This document shows, one piece after another, positions 7,991 through 14,336 of a stretch of 35,928 nt of DNA. A program made the position numbers and the translations under genes. Location of the stretch: assembly GCA_007122455.1 (NCBI GenBank), contig SKTU01000083.1, positions 1 through 35,928 on the forward strand. The letters are read 5' to 3'. The notes under the pieces are model-generated. The model saw nothing but the letters and a program-made list of their open reading frames with translations. It was not told where the DNA came from and ran no database searches. Every line of letters starts with the position of its first letter. Within the stretch, counting starts at the first letter, position 1. This stretch comes from Haloarculaceae archaeon. Lineage in GTDB: Archaea > Halobacteriota > Halobacteria > Halobacteriales > Haloarculaceae.

Positions 7991-9727
7991 ATGACGCTTT
8001 CAACCTCTACCGTGCGGAACACCGCGGAATCCCCGCCGCGGATGAACCGCGAGCTGTTCGGGCTCTTCGGATCCAAAGCGGAGCTCGCGTCGCACTGTTC
8101 GCTCTCGGAGTTCGACGCGGTCGTCGCGGGATCGTCCGTCGCCGTCGGGATACGGGACGACACCATGGATCTTCCCGCTCGCAGCAGCGTTCACGAGGGA
8201 TCGGACGGACACTGCGTGATCCTGGGCGAGGCGTGGATGGATCGGAGTCGTCCGGAGAGTGCGGCCGAGCAGCTCTACCAACGATTCGTCACCGAGGGAT
8301 CCGAGGCGTTCGAGGGGATCTACGGCTCCTATCTCGTGGTCCTCGAACACGACGACGACGTCTGGATCGTCCCCGATCTCATCCGGTCCTGGGAGTGCTT
8401 CTACACCGACGACAGCGGCGAACGCGTCTTCGGAACGGACGCAGCGAGGGTCGCCCGGACGATCGATCGGCCGACACTGAACGAGCGCGCGGCAAACGAA
8501 CTGTTCCACTTCGGCGTCGTGTTCGGAACTGGGACGCTGCTCGCGGAGCTGCACCGGCAACCGTTCGATCGAGCACTCGACGCCGAGACGTCTCGGGATC
8601 TCGAGCGCTTCGTCTACAGGACCGCGTCGTCTGATCGCGACTACGCGGCCGATCTCGCGGAGCGACTCGAGGCGGTCGTCGGGGAGCGAATAGATTACCC
8701 CGATCCGAAGGGGGCGCTCACCAGCGCGGGATACGACTCCCGGTTCCTGCTCGCGACGATCCCGGATCTGGACACCTGCTACACGCTCGGGCACCCGACG
8801 ACGCCGGAGATAGAGACTGCCCGCGACGTGGCCACCCAGTACGGCCACGACCACGAGCGGTTGCCCGTTACACCCGACTATCTCGATCCGAGCCCCTCGA
8901 TCGTTCAGTACACGAACGGGATTCGGGAATCGTTACACATCCACCACCGCGGGAACGAGTCCGCACTCGACGTGGTGACGATGTACCACGGGCTGTTGCT
9001 GGACACGGTACTGCGGGACTTCTATCTCCCCGGTCGCGAGATCGATCTGTTCGGCCACCCCCTCCCGCTCCCCGGGCTCGAGTCGGATCCCGACTTCTAT
9101 CAGTTCTATCGGGACCGACTCGACGTCTACCGGAACGGTGGCCAGCTACTCGGAAAGGCCGACGATCTCCCCGAGAGCACGATCGAGGAGTTCGGAGAAC
9201 GGACCGTCAGCTCCGCGATCGAGCGATGCCGACCCCGGACGGACTCCGTCTACAACGCGATGGCGATGCTCGGGGTAAAGCTCACCCCCGCGCTCCCGTT
9301 TCGGACCCACCTGGCCGATAACTTCGTCGAGAGTCTGTTTGCGACCGATCCCCGACTCGTCGAGTGGCACCTCACGACGCCACCCGAACACCGGAATTCC
9401 CGCACGTTCCAGCGGGCCATAGAGCACGTCGACGGGGAGATATTCCGTCACCGACCCCCCGACCGACCGTACACCTCCTACACGTTGAACCAGATCAGCG
9501 GCTTTCTCAGGCGGAACGTTCCCGGAGTCCGATCGCCCGGAACCGCGTGGCCCGACCGGAAACGGATCTACAACGACAACGACATGGACGCTCGGTTGTT
9601 CCCCGACTCCGAGTGGGTTCACGATCATCCCCCGCGAGTCAAGCTTCGGATCAACGACGCGCTCACGTGGCTCGACCTCGCGACCGACCGGACGTACACC
9701 CCCGACGATATTCTCCGGCGAACGTGA
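7991..9727 (+). CDS. Asparagine-synthetase-like protein without the glutaminase cysteine
   Basis: A 578-residue protein with the two-domain outline of asparagine synthetase. The N-terminal Ntn-like domain should start MCGIFG, but here the matching motif is ELFGLFG with Phe where the Cys nucleophile belongs, and it lies some 20 residues inside the protein. An ATP-pyrophosphatase domain follows, with the PP-loop variant TSAGYDSRFLLA near residue 245. Proteins of this kind (beta-lactam synthetase, lasso-peptide cyclase) adenylate a carboxylate and join it to an amine instead of glutamine-derived ammonia. Start could be ATG 7991 (4 nt after glmS) or ATG 8042; the first is preferred for operon spacing. 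Substrate unknown; a carboxylate of the cluster's uronic acid is a plausible target. Confidence 0.8.
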   Translation: MTLSTSTVRNTAESPPRMNRELFGLFGSKAELASHCSLSEFDAVVAGSSVAVGIRDDTMDLPARSSVHEGSDGHCVILGEAWMDRSRPESAAEQLYQRFVTEGSEAFEGIYGSYLVVLEHDDDVWIVPDLIRSWECFYTDDSGERVFGTDAARVARTIDRPTLNERAANELFHFGVVFGTGTLLAELHRQPFDRALDAETSRDLERFVYRTASSDRDYAADLAERLEAVVGERIDYPDPKGALTSAGYDSRFLLATIPDLDTCYTLGHPTTPEIETARDVATQYGHDHERLPVTPDYLDPSPSIVQYTNGIRESLHIHHRGNESALDVVTMYHGLLLDTVLRDFYLPGREIDLFGHPLPLPGLESDPDFYQFYRDRLDVYRNGGQLLGKADDLPESTIEEFGERTVSSAIERCRPRTDSVYNAMAMLGVKLTPALPFRTHLADNFVESLFATDPRLVEWHLTTPPEHRNSRTFQRAIEHVDGEIFRHRPPDRPYTSYTLNQISGFLRRNVPGVRSPGTAWPDRKRIYNDNDMDARLFPDSEWVHDHPPRVKLRINDALTWLDLATDRTYTPDDILRRT

Positions 9728-9988
9728 CTTACCCCGAGGGTTGCTGTAGCTGTAGGCGTTAGTTCCCTGTCAGTCAGCGTTCCGAGGGACGCCCGGACGA
9801 TCGCGATAAAACGTCGACGGATCGATTTCTACTCCGTCCACAGATACGGGCTCGCTCGTCGGAGCTTCCCTCTCCCTCGGTATTGACGCGAACGCTCGCT
9901 CCTCGCCCGTCGGACGGATCAGTAGCGCGGGGACGTCGCCTTTACTGTTCGTTTCATCCCACGGATTTCGTCTCGATTACGCGCTGAG

Positions 9989-10888
9989 TCATCCGAAGAG
10001 GCCACCATCGTCATCGTCCTCTTCGTCTTCTTCTTCGTCTTCTTCTTCCTCTTCGTCGTCGTCATCGTCTTCCTCTTCCTCTTCCTCTTCGTCGTCGTCA
10101 TTGTCTTCTTCTTCTTCTTCTCGATCGTTATCATCGTCCTCCCAGTCATCGTCGCTGTCATCGTCTTCGTCTTCTTCTTCTCGATCGTTATCGTCGTCCT
10201 CCCAGTCACTATCGTCCTCTTCTTCCTCCTCTTCGTACAGTTCGATCACTCGGTCTTCGTGATCGTCGCCGACCGAGACCACGATCAGGTAGAGATCGGG
10301 ATCGAAGTCACTGGTATCCAGCTCGTAGACGTAACTGGACGTTCCACCGGCTTCGAGGGTCGCTTCGTACGACGTGAGTTCCTCGTCGTCGAACGAGAGT
10401 GTGAGTTCCTCGGACCCTTCTGCATCACCACGGTTCTCCACCTCGAATTCGATCGCCACCGTCTCGCCGACTTCCGCCTCGTCGGGCGCATGGAGTCCGG
10501 TGACGACGATGTCGGCCTCCTCGTCTTCGGGCGTCTCCTCCGGTGTCTCGGTGGGTGTGTCCTCAGGTGTTTCGGTGGGCGTCTCCTCAGGTGTCTCAGT
10601 AGGGGTGTCCTCAGGTGTTTCGGTGGGGGTGTCAGTCGGCGTCTCGGTTGGCGTCTCCTCCGGTGTCTCGGTGGGTGTGTCCTCTTCCGGTGTCGGCGTT
10701 TCCTCTCCTCCATCACCTGCCTCATCCGCCCCACCGATCCCGAGGGTCGAGGGCCCCACGACACCGGCGACGACGAAGCCCGTTACGAAGAGGACCACTC
10801 CAGCAACCAGTAGAAGCTGGTGAAGCTGTCCGGTGCCGACGCTTCCGCCGCCTGTGTCGTGCGGGCCGCTCGAAGAAGAACCGTTCAT
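9989..10888 (-). CDS. Membrane-anchored surface protein: TPTETPE stalk, CARDB-like domain, poly-acidic tail
   Basis: A 299-residue protein with a short polar N-terminus, one hydrophobic segment (about residues 22-50), a Thr/Pro/Glu-rich stalk of repeated TPTETPE units (about 62-125), then a beta-rich domain. In the last, VEVENRGDAEG-like wording (EFEVENRGDAEGS) and the surrounding TVAIEFEV/YVYELDTS strands resemble CARDB adhesion-type domains. The final 75 residues are almost only Asp and Glu, with two copies of WEDDDNDREEE, and end in GGLFG. The stalk threonines are candidate O-glycosylation sites (inference). Orientation is probably N-terminal anchor with the rest outside. It is oriented against the flanking genes and has its own TATA box. 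Confidence 0.82.
   Translation of the reverse strand: MNGSSSSGPHDTGGGSVGTGQLHQLLLVAGVVLFVTGFVVAGVVGPSTLGIGGADEAGDGGEETPTPEEDTPTETPEETPTETPTDTPTETPEDTPTETPEETPTETPEDTPTETPEETPEDEEADIVVTGLHAPDEAEVGETVAIEFEVENRGDAEGSEELTLSFDDEELTSYEATLEAGGTSSYVYELDTSDFDPDLYLIVVSVGDDHEDRVIELYEEEEEEDDSDWEDDDNDREEEDEDDDSDDDWEDDDNDREEEEEDNDDDEEEEEEEDDDDDEEEEEDEEEDEEDDDDGGLFG
10111..10208 (-). repeat. Duplicated 60-bp unit inside the acidic tail
   Basis: Two near-identical 38-bp blocks (10111-10148 and 10171-10208) differ at one base and are spaced exactly 60 bp, i.e. 20 codons, encoding WEDDDNDREEE twice. They sit in a long C/T-rich tract of the + strand (about 10011-10240), consistent with growth by in-frame slippage. 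Confidence 0.85.
10528..10692 (-). repeat. TPTETPE-coding minisatellite
   Basis: Short tandem repeats encoding T-P-T-E-T-P-E/D units. Blocks such as GGTGTCTCGGTGGGTGTGTC recur within the tract on the + strand. The repeat number is likely to vary between strains. Confidence 0.85.
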
Positions 10889-10938
10889 GATAGATCAGGG
10901 GGACGTCAGTAGTTACTCCATCATCGGCCCAGCGCTCC

Positions 10939-10948
10939 TTTATTATCG
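10939..10948 (-). promoter_or_regulatory. TATA box (CGATAATAAA) for the acidic-tail surface protein
   Basis: Read on the minus strand it lies about 53 nt upstream of ATG 10888, predicting a leader of about 25 nt. Confidence 0.45.
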
Positions 10949-11003
10949 GCTCGATAAAGCTGCCGAACGACTCATCAACCGAGGTCCTCCGAACGGTAGT
11001 CGA

Positions 11004-11021
11004 ACGCCCGTAAGCGGGCGT
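11004..11021. other. Perfect 7-bp hairpin (ACGCCCG-TAAG-CGGGCGT)
   Basis: A compact inverted repeat in the divergent intergenic region between the minus-strand acidic protein and the first lipoprotein. A T-run (11049-11054) follows 28 nt downstream on the + strand, but no + strand gene ends nearby. It may be an operator or the end of a small RNA; the role is unknown. Confidence 0.5.
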
Positions 11022-11125
11022 ATCCGTGGGACTTACGGTATTCCTATGTTTTTTAACTCGCTGACCGGTTGGATATCGACCTCTCGAAGCATTACTGTCA
11101 ATATTTTAATTAATCTTACTATACC

Positions 11126-11134
11126 TATAATAAA
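11126..11134 (+). promoter_or_regulatory. TATA box (TATAATAAA) for the first propeller lipoprotein
   Basis: Centred about 32 nt ahead of ATG 11162 within an AT-rich stretch (11088-11135), which favours that ATG with a very short leader. Confidence 0.6.
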
Positions 11135-11161
11135 GGATCTGTCACAGTATCGTTGACCTAT

Positions 11162-12274
11162 ATGTCGCAGCAATCGAGGCGGAGACCAGTGCTTGCATCC
11201 CTCGGCGCCACCGTGGTCGCGGGGTTGAGCGGCTGTGTCGGCTCGGTCGGAGAACAGATCGGTACCGAGGACGATTCAGAGGAGCCGACCGAGACGCCGA
11301 CGGAGGAGCCGACAGAGACTCCGGAGCCCGAACCGGACGAATCGATACACAGCGGTGAGAGTATTCCCACCTACCCGTACGCGGACACCGGTACGGAGCC
11401 GTTGAACCCGCGCCCCGACGACGCGGCCGACAATCCGGTTCTGACGGCCGACGACATCGACGACTACGATGCGTCCTTCGTCGCCGATCCGACCCTGTAC
11501 ATCGAGGACGACGAGTGGCACATGTTCTTCGAGGTGTCGGCGGACGGTAGGGGTCGGATCGCCCACGCCGTCAGCGACGATGCGGGGGAGAGCTGGGAGT
11601 ACGATCAGGTCGTGTTGAACCTGCGGCACCACGTCTCCGGCCCGTACGTTTTCAAATGGGACGGCGAGTACTACATGACCACCCAGGCCAATCCCCGCAC
11701 GCGTCCAGTCATGCTGTTCAAGGCGAACGTCTTTCCACACGACTGGTACCGTGCTGCCGAGCTGTACGATCCCGATCAATACGACCACGGCGTCACCGAC
11801 CACGCGCTCTTCCGGTGGGACGATACGTGGTGGAACATCGCCGGCGACGAACGGCGCCACACCTATCTCTACTACAGTGAGGAACTCGAGGCCAGCGACT
11901 GGCAACCGCACGAGGAGAACCCGGTCGTCGAGGATCGCCCGGCTGCATCGCGTCCGGGCGGTCGGCCGATCGTCCGCGACGACGACGTACTGGCGTTCTT
12001 CCAGTCGCAGGTCGGCGGCTTCGGTATGGAGGTCAACGCCTACCGGATCACGGAACTGACGCCGTCGGCCTACGCGGACACGGAACATCCCGCGTCCCCG
12101 ATTCTCACCGGCACCGAGACGCTCGATCAACACGACGAACCGACGTGGAACTCCTATCGGATGCACCGATACGATCCGTGGTACCTCGGTGACGGCGAGG
12201 GATGGCGGGCCGTCGTCGACGGCGACGACGGGAACGACGACTGGAAGATCGGAGTGTACCACGTCCGTGAGTAG
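11162..12274 (+). CDS. Tat lipoprotein with GH43-like (GINT1_N-like) beta-propeller, copy 1
   Basis: A 370-residue exported protein. SRRRPVLASLG is a twin-arginine signal and LSGC a lipobox, giving a lipid-anchored surface protein. An acidic Thr/Pro linker (PTETPTEEPTETPEPEP) follows, then a propeller domain. DPTLYIEDDEWHMFFE, GRIAHAVSDDAGESW, GPYVFKWDGEYYMTTQA, SDWQPHEENPVVEDR and GWRAVVDGD are the repeating strands of the GH43-related fold found at the N-terminus of plant glucosamine inositolphosphorylceramide transferases and in many bacterial glycan loci. The fold suggests binding or processing of a carbohydrate; activity is not known. ATG 11162 is chosen over TTG 11153 from the TATA position. 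A paralogue follows directly. Confidence 0.82.
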   Translation: MSQQSRRRPVLASLGATVVAGLSGCVGSVGEQIGTEDDSEEPTETPTEEPTETPEPEPDESIHSGESIPTYPYADTGTEPLNPRPDDAADNPVLTADDIDDYDASFVADPTLYIEDDEWHMFFEVSADGRGRIAHAVSDDAGESWEYDQVVLNLRHHVSGPYVFKWDGEYYMTTQANPRTRPVMLFKANVFPHDWYRAAELYDPDQYDHGVTDHALFRWDDTWWNIAGDERRHTYLYYSEELEASDWQPHEENPVVEDRPAASRPGGRPIVRDDDVLAFFQSQVGGFGMEVNAYRITELTPSAYADTEHPASPILTGTETLDQHDEPTWNSYRMHRYDPWYLGDGEGWRAVVDGDDGNDDWKIGVYHVRE

Positions 12275-12304
12275 CTTCCGATCCCGTCTTTTGAAGTTGC
12301 TATA

Positions 12305-12320
12305 CGTACGCTCTCGTACG
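12305..12320. other. Inverted repeat CGTACG-CTCT-CGTACG between the paralogues
   Basis: A perfect 6-bp stem about 30 nt after the stop of the first lipoprotein gene. It could end that transcript or be an operator for the second; each arm is also self-complementary. Confidence 0.35.
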
Positions 12321-12375
12321 ACCGCAGCACAGTTTCGACCGTTGCAGCACGGTTCAGATCACTCGAGACAGTTAC

Positions 12376-12390
12376 TTTACTAATAATAAT
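12376..12390 (+). promoter_or_regulatory. TATA box (TTTACTAATAATAAT) that sets the start of the second paralogue
   Basis: The box abuts an in-frame ATG at 12392, too close to be translated from a downstream transcription start, but lies about 32 nt before ATG 12416. This argues that 12416 is the real start of a nearly leaderless mRNA. Confidence 0.6.
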
Positions 12391-12415
12391 CATGGCACTA
12401 CGGCAAAACCGAGAC

Positions 12416-13555
12416 ATGGAGACGAGTCGAAAGCGGCGACAGTTCCTCGCATCGATTGGTATAACCGGTCTCGCCGGTCTCGCCGGCTGTACCGATCGGA
12501 TTACGGGGAACGGCGACAACCCCCCTAGCGGTGACGACGAACCGAATCACGACGACGATCCGGAAACGGAAGACGAGGAGCCGGACGACGAGGACGAGTA
12601 TTTCTACTCCGGTGAGACGATCCCGCCGTTCCCCTACGAGGGCGTGACGATAGACCCCCTCGAAACCCAACCCGATCCGGAGGTGTCGAACCCCGTCTTC
12701 ACGGCCGACAGCGTCGATCAGGACGACTTCGACGACGAGTTGCAGTTCGCTGCAGACCCCTACATGTTCGTCGAGGAGGACGAGTGGCACATGTTCGTCG
12801 AGGTCGTCGAGAGTGGTCACGGCGGACGGATCGTCCACGCGGAAAGCGACGATCGCGGCGTGACGTGGGATTACACCGGCATCGTCCTCGAGGAAGAGTG
12901 GCATCTCTCGTTCCCGTTCGTATTTAAATGGGAAGGCGACTACTACATGACGACGCAGGCGAACCCGAGTAGTCGTCCCCCGCGGCTCTACAAGGCCAAC
13001 TCGTTCCCCGGGGAGTGGTACACCGTCGTCGACGGCTACTACGACCAAAACGAGTACGATCACAGGATTAACGACCACGCTGTCTTCCACTGGGACGGCA
13101 CCTGGTGGGACATCGCCTGTCACGACAACGAGGACACCTACATTTATTACAACGATCAGCTGGAACACGGCGGTTGGCAACCACACGAGGAGAACCCGGT
13201 CGTCGAGGACAGGCCGTTCGCAGCTCGTCCCGGCGGACGCCCGCTCGTGTTCGAGGACCGCATCTTCGTTCCCTTCCAGCAGACCGAGGAGCTCTATGGA
13301 GAGACGATTCAGGGCTACTGGATCACTGACCTCACGACGGATAGCTACGAGGACGAACACATCGGTACCGTTCTCCAGGGGACGGACCGGTACACGGACG
13401 ACGACGAACCCGCCTGGAACTCGCTCCGGATGCACCACTACGACGCGTGGTATCTCGGTGACGAGGAGGACGGATGGCGGGCCGTCGTCGACGGCGACAA
13501 AATCGAAACGTCGGGGGCAGATTGGACCGTCGGAATGTACCGAACCCAGAGCTGA
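12416..13555 (+). CDS. Tat lipoprotein with GH43-like (GINT1_N-like) beta-propeller, copy 2
   Basis: A 379-residue paralogue of the preceding gene. RKRRQFLASIG is a canonical Tat motif and LAGC the lipobox; an Asp/Glu-rich linker (about 30 residues) replaces the Thr/Pro linker of copy 1. The propeller conserves the same landmarks: DPYMFVEEDEWHMFVE, RIVHAESDDRGVTW, FPFVFKWEGDYYMTTQA, WQPHEENPVVEDR, RPGGRP, DEPAWNSLRMHHYDAWYLGD and GWRAVVDGD. The two copies are clearly homologous over their full mature length but differ in linker and loops, so the duplication is not recent. Function unknown; surface carbohydrate binding or hydrolysis is inferred from the fold and location. Confidence 0.82.
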   Translation: METSRKRRQFLASIGITGLAGLAGCTDRITGNGDNPPSGDDEPNHDDDPETEDEEPDDEDEYFYSGETIPPFPYEGVTIDPLETQPDPEVSNPVFTADSVDQDDFDDELQFAADPYMFVEEDEWHMFVEVVESGHGGRIVHAESDDRGVTWDYTGIVLEEEWHLSFPFVFKWEGDYYMTTQANPSSRPPRLYKANSFPGEWYTVVDGYYDQNEYDHRINDHAVFHWDGTWWDIACHDNEDTYIYYNDQLEHGGWQPHEENPVVEDRPFAARPGGRPLVFEDRIFVPFQQTEELYGETIQGYWITDLTTDSYEDEHIGTVLQGTDRYTDDDEPAWNSLRMHHYDAWYLGDEEDGWRAVVDGDKIETSGADWTVGMYRTQS

Positions 13556-13559
13556 ACCC

Positions 13560-13581
13560 GTCCGCGCCGACACTGGCGGAC
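13560..13581 (+). terminator. Possible terminator hairpin after the second propeller lipoprotein
   Basis: GTCCGC and GCGGAC form a 6-bp stem with a 10-nt loop, 5 nt after the stop codon, followed at about 13600 by a T-rich stretch (CTCGTTTTCC). Archaeal termination depends mainly on T-runs, so support is modest. Confidence 0.35.
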
Positions 13582-13613
13582 TGTACTCCCGCTTCGTCTC
13601 GTTTTCCTCCGTG

Positions 13614-13740
13614 CTAACGTGGGTGTAGACCGTCGTTCACGGCGGTACGGCTGCTGAATCGGAGGATCTCGTTACCTGCGACGAACAGCGTGAAGAGCGC
13701 ATTAACCGCTCTGTTCACACGGATTTCGGCGGGTTTCATG
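13614..13740 (-). CDS. Candidate 41-aa small protein with a hydrophobic core
   Basis: A minus-strand frame from ATG 13740 encodes 41 residues: a basic start (MKPAEIRVNR), a hydrophobic core (ALFTLFVAGNEILRF) and a polar end (NDGLHPR). Third-position G/C is moderately high in the core. A TATA-like TTAAT lies near 13768-13772, about 30 nt upstream, which fits a leaderless start. It lies between convergently read surface genes and no family is recognised. It may be a real small protein or a chance frame; the frame stays open further upstream into the next gene's antisense strand, which weakens the case. Confidence 0.3.
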
Positions 13741-13780
13741 AACGTACTAACTGTCCTTTCGCCGACATTAATCCTATGCT

Positions 13781-13793
13781 CAAAATAATAAAC
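13781..13793 (+). promoter_or_regulatory. TATA box (CAAAATAATAAAC) for the poly-Asp/Glu lipoprotein
   Basis: Centred about 41 nt before ATG 13828, predicting a leader of about 14 nt. Confidence 0.5.
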
Positions 13794-13827
13794 CCCTCCT
13801 GGATCCAACGGACGGTTGCAGCGAGCC

Positions 13828-14238
13828 ATGAAAGAAAACGACCTACTCAGTCGACGACGCCTCATCGAACTCACTGGGGCAGCTAGTATCGTTGGCATCG
13901 CGGGATGTTCCGACCCTGGCGACCCGGACGAACCAGGCGAAGAAGACGACGACTTCGACGACGATCCGGCGGACGACGATCCGGTGGACGACGATCCGGC
14001 GGACGACGATCCGGCGGACGATGACGATGACGACTTCGATGAGGACGACGACGAGGAGGACGACGACTTCGACGACGACGAAGATGACGACTACGACGAG
14101 GACGACGATCCCGCGGACGACGACGAAGATGACGACTTCGATGAAGACGACGACGAGGACGCCGAAGACGACGATCCCGCGGACGATGACGCCGAAGACG
14201 ACGACTTCGACGAAGACGACGACGAGGACGAAGAGTAG
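13828..14238 (+). CDS. Poly-acidic Tat lipoprotein
   Basis: A 136-residue protein. MKENDLLSRRRLIELTG is a Tat motif and GIAGC the lipobox near residue 28; everything after it is Asp, Glu and a few Pro, Ala, Phe, Gly and Tyr, arranged in short units such as DDDPAD and DDDFDED. No globular domain is visible. Lipid-anchored at the outer face, it would be an extremely negatively charged brush that could bind Ca2+, Mg2+ or cationic partners (inference). Upstream TTG 13816 is less likely than ATG 13828. The gene sits after two other Tat lipoproteins and is followed by a T-run terminator. Confidence 0.82.
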   Translation: MKENDLLSRRRLIELTGAASIVGIAGCSDPGDPDEPGEEDDDFDDDPADDDPVDDDPADDDPADDDDDDFDEDDDEEDDDFDDDEDDDYDEDDDPADDDEDDDFDEDDDEDAEDDDPADDDAEDDDFDEDDDEDEE

Positions 14239-14284
14239 AAACTCGTCCGATCGACTCGTCGTAACGTAGTCGAATAACAGGCGG

Positions 14285-14301
14285 TGCGGTTCCGTTTTTT
14301 T
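14285..14301 (+). terminator. T-run terminator after the poly-acidic lipoprotein
   Basis: Seven consecutive T (14295-14301) about 57 nt after the stop codon, in a GC-rich surrounding, form a typical archaeal intrinsic terminator. It lies in the convergent gap before the minus-strand glycosyltransferase. Confidence 0.55.
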
Positions 14302-14336
14302 ACACCGTGGCCAACAACGGGAGTGACGAGCGCCTT

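Noticed and set aside
10011-10692. CRISPR-like or mobile repeat array
   Set aside because: All repeats are in-frame protein repeats (TPTETPE and acidic units), without regular spacers.
10833-11156. 107-codon plus-strand frame between surface genes
   Set aside because: It spans the hairpin and AT-rich promoter DNA, with no coding bias or motif.
11276-12262. Long minus-strand frame opposite the first propeller lipoprotein; a similar one lies opposite copy 2 (12398-13573)
   Set aside because: Shadow of the Tat lipoprotein codon bias; the sense proteins have signal peptides and domains.
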